DNA of 64,000 nt from Desulfurococcaceae archaeon UBA285 (GCA_002495025.1 DADP01000025.1:23628-87627); one strand, 5' to 3'; positions 53,418 through 61,605 are shown, counted from the first letter of the stretch. Made by a program: numbers and translations. Notes: generated from the sequence alone by a model not told the origin.

Positions 53418-53945
53418 TTATCTCTTAAGAACTTTTTGCTCGATGTTTGGAATAAGCCTCTTGTATACAGCTTTCTCGAATATACCTAGTAGAATTCTCA
53501 ATTCATCTTTTCTAGAATTAAATCCTTCTGGTGTAAACGGCGTTATTTCAAAGGCTATTCCACGTGCTTTCACTATTAGTCCACTCTGTGATACTGATAG
53601 CTCTCCCTGTCTGGTTTTAATAGAGATTGTTTTTGAATCTAGATTGAATGATAATGCTATGTGTTCTGGTCTTGTCCTCAATAATACTATGTTGTTTCCA
53701 GCCTTAAACAAATAGAAGAACGGCGAGATCTCTACAAAGTCTCCTTTAACCTCGACTAGTTTCTTTGAAAGAGCTTCTAGTGTACTCGCCGTCTTCTCTA
53801 GTAATTCAACTAGTCTTGCAACAGCTCCAATCGCTTTTTTATCTATCGCTCCCTCAGATCTCAACACATTGTTTCTAATACTAGTGGCTACAGAGTCTAG
53901 TGTTTTAACTGTTAATTCAAGACCTTGTGTTATCGGCATTGACAT
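53418..53945 (-). CDS. Unknown protein convergent with CdvB paralog
   Basis: A 175-residue protein, unrecognised. The N-terminal about 70 residues are helical (VKTLDSVATSIRNNVL, LVELLEKTASTLEALSKKLVEV), likely coiled-coil. The rest is strand-rich and ends in a helix. ATG follows GGTGGGATTAA. It faces the ESCRT-III gene across 17 bases. A link to division is only suggested by position. Confidence 0.6.
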   Translation of the reverse strand: MSMPITQGLELTVKTLDSVATSIRNNVLRSEGAIDKKAIGAVARLVELLEKTASTLEALSKKLVEVKGDFVEISPFFYLFKAGNNIVLLRTRPEHIALSFNLDSKTISIKTRQGELSVSQSGLIVKARGIAFEITPFTPEGFNSRKDELRILLGIFEKAVYKRLIPNIEQKVLKR

Positions 53946-53972
53946 TTAATCCCACCAATTCAGGTTGAATTA

Positions 53973-54959
53973 CTACCATAATTTATATATTTCGTCTATT
54001 ATGTCTTTATCTACTACTTCAATTATTTCGCCCCTACTTTTTAATACTATTTCTCCAGAGCCTTTTTCTAGTACTCCTATACAACTGTATTGTACACCTA
54101 GTTTGTTTAGTTTTTCTTCTAGTTCTTCTCTTCTACTCGCTGGAACACTTGCAACAATACATCCACTACTTAGGAGTTTTAATGGGTTTACTCCCATAGC
54201 GCTCGTTATCTCGCTAACTGTTTTTTCAATTCTTATTTTATCGATATCTACTATTGCTCTACTACCACTAGCTACTGCTAGTTCTCTAACTGCTTGTAAA
54301 ACACCGCCCTCGGTGGCATCGTGCATTGCTGATACATAGTCTTTAATTCCGAGAGCTGTTTTTACAACACTGATTTCAAATATGTAGTTTTTAGCTTTCT
54401 CTATGGTTTCCAAGTCTACTTTTTTCTCTAAGAGTTTTTCTTGGAAATCCCATGCTAAGATTCCAGCGCCTTCTCCACCTACACGTCCTATTACGTAGAG
54501 GTAGTCGCCTGGTCTTGCATCGCGTGTTAGTATAACTCTTGTACTTGTATATCCCATTGTAGTCATAGTTATTATTGGTCTATCTATTCCAGGCGTTACC
54601 TCTGTGTGCCCACCAACAACCACACCATTTATTTCTCTAAGTGCTCTCGACATGTCTTGAAATAATTCTCTTACATCGTTTTCACTGTATTTACTTGGTA
54701 GAAGGATTACTGGTAGAAACCAGCGTGGTTCCACTCCACGTACTGCTATATCGTTTGCTGCAACGTGTACGGCGAGATAGCCTGCTCTTCTAGCCCCGGT
54801 TGTAATCGGGTCTGAGTGTACTACGAGAAATCCATCTCTAACTCTAATTACAGCTGCATCTTCTCCCTGCGAGGGGCCGATTACCACGTCTAGGTCTTTA
54901 ATTGGTAGTAGGGATAAGAGTTCTTCCATTACAAACCATGGAAGTTTACCTGTTTTCAC
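53973..54959 (-). CDS. AIR synthase-related protein (HypE/PurM-like fold)
   Basis: A 329-residue ATP-binding protein of the PurM/HypE/ThiL superfamily. GPSQGEDAAVIRV and VVHSDPITTG begin the ATP site, LAVHVAANDIAVRGVEPRW is the dimer core, VVGGHTEVTPGI and HDATEGGVLQAVREL complete it. True HypE ends with a Cys; this protein ends DEIYKLW, so it is not a hydrogenase maturation HypE. The substrate is unknown. GTG 54959 lies after GGTGG and overlaps the zinc-finger gene by 14 bases. Confidence 0.8.
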   Translation of the reverse strand: MKTGKLPWFVMEELLSLLPIKDLDVVIGPSQGEDAAVIRVRDGFLVVHSDPITTGARRAGYLAVHVAANDIAVRGVEPRWFLPVILLPSKYSENDVRELFQDMSRALREINGVVVGGHTEVTPGIDRPIITMTTMGYTSTRVILTRDARPGDYLYVIGRVGGEGAGILAWDFQEKLLEKKVDLETIEKAKNYIFEISVVKTALGIKDYVSAMHDATEGGVLQAVRELAVASGSRAIVDIDKIRIEKTVSEITSAMGVNPLKLLSSGCIVASVPASRREELEEKLNKLGVQYSCIGVLEKGSGEIVLKSRGEIIEVVDKDIIDEIYKLW

Positions 54960-55230
54960 TTTTAACCACCTTTTTATAGCAATCAATACATACATATTCA
55001 ACTAGTGATATTTGAATTGAGCAGTCTTCGCAAACTAGGCGTCTACAATACTTACACGTAGTAATTGCCAATTGCCTCTTACAAACCTCGCACCGTGCAC
55101 TCTTACATATTTTACACAATCCTTCTTCTACATCGTAGTCTTCACTACACACCCTTCTACCACACATTCTACAAGTATATTCTGCTGGATTAACACTACA
55201 TATTTCACACTTCGTCGAAATACACCTCAT
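54946..55230 (-). CDS. Multi-zinc-finger (B-box/HIT-like) small protein
   Basis: A 94-residue protein with about sixteen cysteines in repeated CX2C pairs: CEIC, CRMCGRRVC, CKICKSARCEVCKRQL, CKYCRRLVCEDC and VCIDC. It should bind several zinc ions in B-box or HIT-like folds. It lies between the TatD-like gene and the AIR-synthase-like gene, overlapping both by a few bases, which points to one operon. Confidence 0.75.
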   Translation of the reverse strand: MRCISTKCEICSVNPAEYTCRMCGRRVCSEDYDVEEGLCKICKSARCEVCKRQLAITTCKYCRRLVCEDCSIQISLVEYVCIDCYKKVVKSENR

Positions 55231-56075
55231 GGTGGCTTAACTCTAAATAATCTAGCTATATTGTCTACCATGATCTTGTATACTTGTTCTTCTGTTACAA
55301 CACCTTTTTCTATTAGCTTGTTTAGAACAGTCGGTATTTCCCATGGATATGCTGCTACCCCTGGTCTCTCGGGGTCGTCTATAAAGTCTGATTCAATCAT
55401 ACAGTTAATCCATTTGTGAGATGCGTATTTTTCATCGAAATGTCTCACTGGAGCTGTAAATGGTATTCCAAAGTATTCAGTCCACCTGGCTGTCTCTAGG
55501 TTTGCATGGTGTAGTATTATTCTTGATAAAGGTGTTTTCACGAGACTTGCAAGTTGACTAATTGAGTATGCAGTTGCAAAACCTCCTTGTTCAGTGTGGA
55601 GTTGAACTGGTACATCATAGTCTCTTGCTAGTATAAGTGTTTTCACCATAATAGTCTCTGCGAAGACAAATCTCTCGGGGCTTGTACCATAGTGTTGCCT
55701 GCCTACTTCACCTATTCCATTTATTACTCCTGTTTTAATACTGTCTTCAATGAGTTTTAATACCTGGTCGACTAGTCCTGCTAGTTTATCTGGTTTAACT
55801 CCTTGTTTATAGTAGTAGTCTATTTCAGCTGGGTGTAAACCCATAAAGACAGCTACTTCCAACCCCTGTTCTCTAGCTCTACTTGCTTCTCGCTGGAGGA
55901 TTTCGAGTACTCTCCTATATGATTCAATACTCGGCTCTGTAAATCCATAGTGGTAAGGTGGAAGACTAACAATAGAGATAAACCATCCACCTATACTCTT
56001 AAACTTCTTGGCTATCTTGCTCGCTCCAAACCCCTTTACAGGGTTTACATGTAAGTGTGCATCACTATAAAGCAT
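55227..56075 (-). CDS. TatD-like metal-dependent hydrolase
   Basis: A 282-residue amidohydrolase-fold enzyme. LYSDAHLHV has the HxH metal pair. FMGLHPAEIDYYY, INGIGEVGRQHYG and PVQLHTEQGG follow, and ILHHANLETA and ESDFIDDPERPG give later ligands. The family includes DNases, but archaeal forms like this one are uncharacterised. ATG 56075 follows GAGGTG by six bases. It leads an operon with the zinc-finger and AIR-synthase-like genes. Confidence 0.78.
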   Translation of the reverse strand: MLYSDAHLHVNPVKGFGASKIAKKFKSIGGWFISIVSLPPYHYGFTEPSIESYRRVLEILQREASRAREQGLEVAVFMGLHPAEIDYYYKQGVKPDKLAGLVDQVLKLIEDSIKTGVINGIGEVGRQHYGTSPERFVFAETIMVKTLILARDYDVPVQLHTEQGGFATAYSISQLASLVKTPLSRIILHHANLETARWTEYFGIPFTAPVRHFDEKYASHKWINCMIESDFIDDPERPGVAAYPWEIPTVLNKLIEKGVVTEEQVYKIMVDNIARLFRVKPP

Positions 56076-56155
56076 GATTAACACCTCTATAAACTGTGTT
56101 TAAATCTAGGTATTATCCATAATTAACCTGAATACAAAGAGTTTGGATATTTACT

Positions 56156-56845
56156 ATGAAAGAGAGTAAAACACAACGGGAATTGAGAATTAAAATACCA
56201 GAGGATTTATACACCCAGCTGGAAAACCAGGCTAGGAGAGAAGGTTTTGCAAGTATTGAAGAATACATTCTTTCAATTCTAACTAGTTCTATTAGAGGTA
56301 GAATTCAAGTAGATGAACTAGAAAAATTGAAATCTAGACTTGAAAGATATATACAAGACGAGTTAAACAAAAACCTCGCAGTCATCGAGAATTTAAAGAG
56401 GCAGGTTATAGAAATCTACGAGAAAATAGAAGACCTGGATCAACGAGTAAAAAACCTAGAAGAATCAATAAAGAAAATCCACGAAGAAAAACCACGTGAA
56501 GCAATCACTCCCCGTAAAACCGGTATTGAAAGGCTGAGAGAAGAAAAAGTATTATTTGAGAGTAAACTACCACCTAGAATACAACGCGACAGATTATTTG
56601 CATACTTCGAGAGAATGGGAGCTATAATAATCAAACTAAGTAAAGAGAGAATTGCAGTCGACCCTGACTACTGGCGCGAGTTCAAAGAAAAACTAAATGA
56701 GATATCTACTAATAAAGAAGAAGAAATAGCTAGTATACTCGGAAGCCCTGGCTACGAGTTGTGGAGAGCTCTCTACTTAGACAACGCTATATACTTCGAC
56801 CCCAAGTCTAAGAAGTGGAGGTTTGTAGAGGAAAGTAATGGTTGA
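56156..56845 (+). CDS. RHH/coiled-coil protein upstream of nuclease
   Basis: A 229-residue protein. Residues about 8-50 (RELRIKIPEDLYTQLENQAR...SIEEYILSIL) look like a ribbon-helix-helix DNA-binding domain. A long coiled coil spans about 58-105 (KIEDLDQRVKNLEESIKKI). The C-terminal about 90 residues are an unknown folded domain. TGA overlaps the start region of the MBL nuclease gene, so the two are coupled. No family name is known to me. Confidence 0.7.
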   Translation: MKESKTQRELRIKIPEDLYTQLENQARREGFASIEEYILSILTSSIRGRIQVDELEKLKSRLERYIQDELNKNLAVIENLKRQVIEIYEKIEDLDQRVKNLEESIKKIHEEKPREAITPRKTGIERLREEKVLFESKLPPRIQRDRLFAYFERMGAIIIKLSKERIAVDPDYWREFKEKLNEISTNKEEEIASILGSPGYELWRALYLDNAIYFDPKSKKWRFVEESNG

Positions 56846-56850
56846 CGAGT

Positions 56851-57900
56851 ATGACAAGCCAGCTATGCATTTATAACTACAGAGAATACTTGGAAAACGT
56901 CAAAATACTAATTACTGGTGCAATAGTATTTGGAAGAAACATTGCAATAGATGGATTCGCGGAAACACCAGTTAGAATTATAACTCACGCACACTCAGAC
57001 CACTTAATAGGATTAAATGAAAGCATAAAGTATTCAAAATACATTATTGCAACACCTATAACACTAGACTTAGCAGAAGTACTCAACTATGTAGACAAAG
57101 ACCTACTTCCACACTATAAATTGAAAAAGAAGCCGCTTGAATACCACGAGTCGTTTAAAATCAATGGAGACGAAATAACACTACTCAATGCAGACCACAT
57201 ACCAGGATCTTCACAAGTACTAGTTAAACTAGAAGAACCAAAAATCACACTGGGATACACTGGTGATTTTAAATTAACAAGTAGAACAGAGGTTATTGAA
57301 AACCCCGATGTACTAGTTATTGAAGCTACTTATGGAAGCCCCATTTATTCAAGGCCGTTTAAAGAGAGTATTCCACAAATTCTAGTAGACCTTGTCTTAG
57401 AAGGGCTTAACAAGTATAAACGAGTCTACATATATGCCTACCACGGTAAAATGCAAGAAGTAATGAGTATTCTCCGAGATGCTGGTGTATCAAACCCTTT
57501 TATCCTCCCAGAGAAAGTATACAGGGCTGCAAAGCTCCTCGTAGAGAAATATGGATTTAACTATGGTGTTTTCTACAGGGAAAACGAGTTTATAAACAAT
57601 AATAACAACTCGAAATACATTGTTTTCAAACACTTTAATCTAGCGAAGAGTAGAAGACTAGATGGTAGAGGACTACACATTGTTTTAACAGGACGTTACA
57701 CTAGAGAACCATTTACAAAAGTAGATGATTACACCTATGTAGTATCTCTAAGCGACCACGCAGACTATACTGATTTATTAAAATACGTTGAATTATCAAA
57801 TCCACAACTAGTTATAGTTGACGGTTTCCGCCCCGGCGAAGCAGAACCACTTAAAACAGCACTAATAGAAAAAGGGTTCTGCGCCACTGTAATGCCTTGA
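56851..57900 (+). CDS. MBL-fold beta-CASP-like exonuclease
   Basis: A 349-residue metallo-beta-lactamase-fold protein related to mRNA 3'-end processing exonucleases. The metal motifs are ITHAHSDHL (HxHxDH), LNADHIPGS, GYTGDFKLTS and VSLSDHADYTDL. VIEATYGSP follows the fold. The beta-CASP helical region appears between about residues 190 and 300. It may act on RNA or DNA ends. ATG 56851 lies near the end of the RHH gene; a TTG at 56842 is in frame. Confidence 0.8.
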   Translation: MTSQLCIYNYREYLENVKILITGAIVFGRNIAIDGFAETPVRIITHAHSDHLIGLNESIKYSKYIIATPITLDLAEVLNYVDKDLLPHYKLKKKPLEYHESFKINGDEITLLNADHIPGSSQVLVKLEEPKITLGYTGDFKLTSRTEVIENPDVLVIEATYGSPIYSRPFKESIPQILVDLVLEGLNKYKRVYIYAYHGKMQEVMSILRDAGVSNPFILPEKVYRAAKLLVEKYGFNYGVFYRENEFINNNNNSKYIVFKHFNLAKSRRLDGRGLHIVLTGRYTREPFTKVDDYTYVVSLSDHADYTDLLKYVELSNPQLVIVDGFRPGEAEPLKTALIEKGFCATVMP

Positions 57901-57937
57901 ATGAAAACGGGATTTTAAGAAGCAATTGATTAATTAG

Positions 57938-57995
57938 TTACTGATGAAGAGCAACCGCGAATCTGAATAGTGATGTAGAAGAGCCGATCCGACAC
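57938..57995 (+). ncRNA. C/D box guide sRNA with 23S PTC-matching guide
   Basis: C box TGATGA (57942-57947), a 15-nt spacer, D' box CTGA (57963-57966), C' GTGATGT (57970-57976), 12-nt guide AGAAGAGCCGAT (57977-57988) and D box CCGA (57989-57992). The second guide is complementary to UCGGCUCUUC, which I recall as the archaeal 23S sequence at E. coli 2506-2515 in the peptidyl-transferase centre. The CCGA box is nonstandard but the spacing is right. Confidence 0.72.
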
Positions 57996-58022
57996 TTAAT
58001 TCCTCATAAAAACAATTTGAAA

Positions 58023-58109
58023 TCCCGCCGGGGGGATTTGAACCCCCGACCACCCGGTGGCTGCACCCCCTCACTACAGCCGGGCGCTCTTCCGCTGAGC
58101 TACGGCGGG
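58023..58109 (-). tRNA. tRNA-Tyr (GTA) with 15-nt intron
   Basis: On the minus strand the acceptor CCCGCCG pairs with CGGCGGG, giving C1-G72 and discriminator A73, as in archaeal tRNA-Tyr. D-loop TAGCTCAGCGGAAGAGC and T-loop TTCAAAT are present. The anticodon GTA is at 58075-58077. A 15-nt intron at 58059-58073 follows position 37. CCA is not encoded. It is divergent from the translin gene. Confidence 0.93.
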
Positions 58110-58199
58110 AGAGAATACATCACCAATATCTTCATTTTTACAAGGGTTTTTTAAAAGTTTTCTATGTTTTTCAACAATAAAAACTACGGGGTGCTATAC

Positions 58200-58838
58200 G
58201 TGTCAACTAGTGAGAAGTGGAGAAATCTCGTTGTTTTACAAAAAGACTTGGAGTTTATAGAGATGTTGTTGAATGAAAAAGATGCTGTTAGAGAAGAAGT
58301 TATTAAATTATCACGTGAAATAACGAGGCTTGCGGGGAGTATTGTACACTTGGTTCACCGGGGTGAGTGGAGTCAGGCTGGAGAGCTACTAGTTAAAGCT
58401 AGAGAGTTGGTGAGAGAATTAAATAAACTAGTTGAAAAACACCCGGATTTAAAGTACTCGGGGCTTGTCTACAATTGTCTTGGTGAATACGTTGAAGCCT
58501 ACATGTTCTACTCTATAATAACACAGCATTCTACTCCTTCAATTAGCGAGTTAGAAGTAACTATAGTTCCATACCTCCAGGGACTGGGAGATTTAATTGG
58601 AGAAATACGTAGATATGTAATTAAACTACTAGACGAGCTAAAAATAGAGGAGGCTGAAGAATACTTAGAGGTCATGGAATACATATACTCAGAACTAAGA
58701 AAACTCGATTACCCAGATGCATTAACACCTGGATTAAGACACAAAGTAGATGTTGCATCTAGACTAATAGAAGATACACGAGTACTACTCCTCAACACGA
58801 AAAACTCAATTAGATGTATAGAGAAATCCCGAAGATAA
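58200..58838 (+). CDS. Translin-family RNA-binding protein
   Basis: A 212-residue all-helical protein. AREEVIKLSREITRLAGSIVHLVHRG-type helices, YNCLGEYVEAYMFYSII, LGDLIGEIRRYVIKLLDEL, and PDALTPGLRHKVDVASRLIED match the translin/TRAX fold. Archaeal relatives form octamers with RNase activity (the C3PO-like complex). GTG 58200 lies six bases after GGGGTG; ATG 58164 is upstream. It lies between two tRNA genes, which may reflect an RNA role but could be chance. Confidence 0.82.
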   Translation: MSTSEKWRNLVVLQKDLEFIEMLLNEKDAVREEVIKLSREITRLAGSIVHLVHRGEWSQAGELLVKARELVRELNKLVEKHPDLKYSGLVYNCLGEYVEAYMFYSIITQHSTPSISELEVTIVPYLQGLGDLIGEIRRYVIKLLDELKIEEAEEYLEVMEYIYSELRKLDYPDALTPGLRHKVDVASRLIEDTRVLLLNTKNSIRCIEKSRR

Positions 58839-58885
58839 TATTTTTTAAACCCATAAACACTCGTTTAATAAAACTGGGTAGCAAC

Positions 58886-58974
58886 GGGCCCGTCGTCTAG
58901 CCTGGTAGGACGCCGCCCTTACAAGCCCCTGCTGGGAGAGGCGGAGGTCCGGGGTTCAAATCCCCGCGGGCCCA
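58886..58974 (+). tRNA. tRNA-Val (TAC) with 15-nt intron
   Basis: Acceptor GGGCCCG pairs with CGGGCCC, discriminator A at 58974. The D region TAGCCTGGTAGGAC and T arm CGGGG TTCAAAT CCCCG are normal. The anticodon TAC is at 58920-58922, with stem CCGCC/GGCGG. A 15-nt intron at 58924-58938 follows position 37. CCA is not encoded. A T5 run follows and may end transcription. Confidence 0.93.
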
Positions 58975-59162
58975 CTTCCTTTTTATCCCATCTTGCTTCT
59001 GTAACATCTATACTATCCTTTGATCCGTATTTACTTGTAAAGAGTATTTTTTGATCTATGAAAACAAATATATCGTCATATAGTGTAAGAATATATAAGG
59101 CTTTAATTTACTTTATTAAGCGAGATAAAAACAAAAATACTAATATATGTGGGTGAACTCTA

Positions 59163-60200
59163 ATGGTTGGAATAGAGAAAAGACGTGTTCAAAGAACTGG
59201 TTCATCATCGTATATAATTACACTTCCCAAAGAATGGGTTGAATCCGTTAAATTAAAGAGTGGTGACTATATACTCGTCGAGAAATTTGGCGATAAACTA
59301 GTATTAATACCTCCAAACGTAGAACCCACCCAGTTGAGAATAAATATAAGGGTTTATCCAGGTGTTGATGTTCCACAAGTTTTCCGCTCAATACTGGGGG
59401 CGTACATTACAGGCTACAATATCATAAATGTAGTATTTGATAAAAACATACCAGAACTAGCAAAATTTATAAGTGACGTGAAAAACCTAGTTAGAATTAA
59501 GCTTCCAGGTATAGAAGTCGTCGAGGAAACATATAATACGATAACATTTAAGGTACTACTAAACATCCAGGAAATACCATTAATAAATGCGATTAAGAGA
59601 CTACACTTAATAGTAAACAGTATGCTTCAAGACGCCATTGAACTCTTAAAAACAGGTGATTTAAACATAGCTCATGGAATAATACAGAGAGATGATGAAG
59701 CAGATAGATTCCACCACATGATAGCACGCGAGCTTTCAATGGCTCTATTAGACATTAAAATACAACATGAACTTGGATTATCAAATGTAACAGAGGCATT
59801 AAGCTATAGAATTATAGCTAGAAACCTAGAGAGAATAGCAGACCACGCAGTAAACATTGCTAAGAGAGTTATTGCTATACAAGGATTGAGAAATAGTGGA
59901 CCACTTATAGCAGACTACCTAGTTAAAGACACAGAACTCTTCAATAAGGCAATGAATTCCCTCTATACACTAAGTAGGAGAGAGGCAGAAGAGGTAGTAA
60001 ACCAGACGAAACAATTTGTTGAAACACTCGAAGATGTATTATACAATAAAATAGTAGTAGCACCAATAGATATCAAAGAAAAAGTAATTGCAACACTAAT
60101 ACTAGACAGTGTTAAGAGAATTGCAAGATATTCAAATGGAATAGCGGAATCAGTTCTCAATATTAAAATAACAAAAACCAACGAATTGGACGTAAAGTAG
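59163..60200 (+). CDS. phoU: PhoU-domain phosphate uptake regulator with AbrB-like N-terminus
   Basis: A 345-residue archaeal-style PhoU protein. Residues 1-45 (KRRVQRTGSSSYIITLPKEWVESVKLKSGDYILVEK) form an AbrB/SpoVT DNA-binding domain. The rest has the two PhoU three-helix repeats (HGIIQRDDEADRFHHMIAREL and LERIADHAVNIAKRV). It likely links phosphate transport with transcription. GGTGAA precedes ATG by five bases. No pst genes are adjacent. Confidence 0.86.
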   Translation: MVGIEKRRVQRTGSSSYIITLPKEWVESVKLKSGDYILVEKFGDKLVLIPPNVEPTQLRINIRVYPGVDVPQVFRSILGAYITGYNIINVVFDKNIPELAKFISDVKNLVRIKLPGIEVVEETYNTITFKVLLNIQEIPLINAIKRLHLIVNSMLQDAIELLKTGDLNIAHGIIQRDDEADRFHHMIARELSMALLDIKIQHELGLSNVTEALSYRIIARNLERIADHAVNIAKRVIAIQGLRNSGPLIADYLVKDTELFNKAMNSLYTLSRREAEEVVNQTKQFVETLEDVLYNKIVVAPIDIKEKVIATLILDSVKRIARYSNGIAESVLNIKITKTNELDVK

Positions 60201-60284
60201 ATTAAAAAACATTTCTTTTTCACACACTCTCTCCTACCCTCCTAAATGCAATTAAACTTATAGTAGAATTCGACGAGGCGAAAA

Positions 60285-60388
60285 TAAAAACTCGTAAACT
60301 AAATATCTATATACGAGACCCCGGTTGCTCTCGCAACAGCCCCGCGTCCCGGGGGCGGGATGAGCGAGAGATGGGTCGCCCTTCCACT
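60285..60388 (-). ncRNA. Candidate structured RNA of unknown class
   Basis: GC-rich block inside AT-rich DNA. Nested stems pair 60317-60321 with 60373-60377, 60328-60334 with 60364-60370 and 60341-60345 with 60355-60359. On the minus strand a further hairpin (60291-60296 with 60312-60317) is followed by T5ATTTT, like a terminator. A palindromic TATA box at 60410-60417 gives a start near 60386. The stem-loop with internal loops resembles an H/ACA guide, but no clear ACA box is seen. Confidence 0.5.
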
Positions 60389-60409
60389 ACAACTTCCTCA
60401 ATTGATGTA

Positions 60410-60417
60410 TTTATAAA
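60410..60417. promoter_or_regulatory. Bidirectional TATA box
   Basis: TTTATAAA is palindromic and centred about 32 bases before tRNA-Cys and about 28 bases before the candidate RNA on the other strand. It could serve both. Confidence 0.45.
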
Positions 60418-60445
60418 CTAGTTTACTAGGAGTTATTTATTGGAA

Positions 60446-60546
60446 GCCGGGGTGGCCGAGCGGTCTAAGGCGGCGGGCTGCAGGGCTTTATCTGGGCAGG
60501 GGCCCAGATACCCGCTCTACCGCGGGTTCGAATCCCGCCCCCGGCT
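60446..60546 (+). tRNA. tRNA-Cys (GCA) with 26-nt intron
   Basis: Acceptor GCCGGGG pairs with CCCCGGC and the discriminator is T73, typical of Cys. The anticodon loop is CTGCAG with anticodon GCA at 60480-60482. The anticodon stem is GCGGG/CCCGC. A 26-nt intron (60484-60509) contains a perfect 9-bp hairpin, TATCTGGGC/GCCCAGATA. The D arm looks Leu/Ser-like, but there is no long variable arm. CCA is not encoded. Confidence 0.9.
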
Positions 60547-60607
60547 CTAATAAATCCTTGGTTTTTGAGTAGAAAAGGAGAGGTTTAGGTTTGTTGAAAA
60601 GGGATTT

Positions 60608-60814
60608 TTATTCAATGAATTTTATGTTTTGACATTTTAATTGTTTTAAAAACTCGTCTAGTTCATTTAACGGTATTTTTATTGTATATAAATAGCGTGG
60701 TGTTCTAGCTTTAACTTTTGCTACTCCTTCTTTTTCTAGTTTTACTACTCTACACTCTACAGCTCTCTCGGTGATCTTTATAAATTCTTCTCTACTTGTT
60801 ACTTCCTTGGGCAT
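60608..60814 (-). CDS. rpl38e: Ribosomal protein eL38
   Basis: A 68-residue large-subunit ribosomal protein of the eukaryote-type eL38 family, found in a subset of archaea including many Crenarchaeota. MPKEVTSREEFIKITERA is the N-terminus, RYLYTIKIPLNELDEFLKQL is the family core. ATG 60814 lies six bases after GGTG. The longer open frame upstream is not coding. It is divergent from the DtxR-like gene. Confidence 0.82.
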   Translation of the reverse strand: MPKEVTSREEFIKITERAVECRVVKLEKEGVAKVKARTPRYLYTIKIPLNELDEFLKQLKCQNIKFIE

Positions 60815-60903
60815 AATAAGCACCATCATTTTAAATAATACTTGGTTTAAATATTTCTTAGGTGTATTTAACCTTAAAATACTCTTGCATCCGAGGTATT
60901 TAA

Positions 60904-61542
60904 ATGCCACGTATATCAGCTAGAATAGAAGACTACTTAACAACTATTTATAGACTAGAAGAAGCTCTTGGAGAGGCTAAGACAAGCGATATATCTAGAG
61001 AACTCGGAGTTTCAAATGCAACTGTTTCAAAAATTATTAGTAGACTAGAGAGTAGAGGACTAGTTATACGCGAAAAATACCATCGTGTTACACTAACAGA
61101 AAAAGGGAGAGAAATAGCGAGAGAAATTATTAGAAGACATAGAATAGCAGAGTTATTTCTAGCAAAAATACTTGGTTTTAACGATAGAGACGCCCACTAC
61201 TATGCACACTACTTAGAACACCTACCAAGCGAGATAATAGAGAGGATATATGAATACCTGGGTAAACCATCAACCTGTCCACATGGAAATCCAATTGTAG
61301 ACCATGAATTAAATAGGGGAATTACACTCAATGAAGCACCTGATAATAAAACTTGTACTGTAAATAGACTGCTCGGTGAGTTAAAAATAGTATTAGAGTT
61401 CGCCAGTGAAAACTCTATTAGAGTTGGTTCTACTATAAGAATCCTCGGAAAAGACTCGGATACAATAATAATTGAATTAAATAATAGAGAAATCCGTGTA
61501 CCAAGGAGAATAGCTAGATTAATTATTGTAGAATGCGGGTAA
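60904..61542 (+). CDS. DtxR/IdeR-family iron-dependent regulator
   Basis: A 212-residue metalloregulator. The N-terminal winged helix (EDYLTTIYRLEE...SNATVSKIISRLESRGLV) binds DNA. The second domain (HRIAELFLAKILGF, HYLEHLPSEIIERIYEYLGKPSTCPHGNPI) has the His and Cys metal ligands of DtxR proteins. A C-terminal SH3-like/FeoA domain follows. Its target is likely the feo operon, whose promoter carries two palindromes 37 bases downstream. ATG follows GAGGTATTTAA. Confidence 0.9.
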   Translation: MPRISARIEDYLTTIYRLEEALGEAKTSDISRELGVSNATVSKIISRLESRGLVIREKYHRVTLTEKGREIAREIIRRHRIAELFLAKILGFNDRDAHYYAHYLEHLPSEIIERIYEYLGKPSTCPHGNPIVDHELNRGITLNEAPDNKTCTVNRLLGELKIVLEFASENSIRVGSTIRILGKDSDTIIIELNNREIRVPRRIARLIIVECG

Positions 61543-61578
61543 TCACTCCTCCTATCCTAGTTATCTAAGTCACTATGA

Positions 61579-61596
61579 TTTTAGACTTGTCTAAAA
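61579..61596. promoter_or_regulatory. Operator 1, DtxR-type palindrome upstream of feoAB
   Basis: TTTTAGACTTGTCTAAAA has perfect 8-bp half-sites (TTTTAGAC and GTCTAAAA). It is centred 26 bp from operator 2, close to the spacing of two and a half helical turns, and flanks the TATA-like ATATATTA. Confidence 0.85.
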
Positions 61597-61605
61597 ATAT
61601 ATTAG

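Noticed and set aside
53973..54959. Hydrogenase maturation protein HypE
   Set aside because: The C-terminal Cys needed for carbamoylation is missing and no other hyp or hydrogenase genes are present.
60446..60546. tRNA-Leu or tRNA-Ser
   Set aside because: The D arm fits, but there is no long variable arm, and T33-GCA plus T73 indicate Cys.
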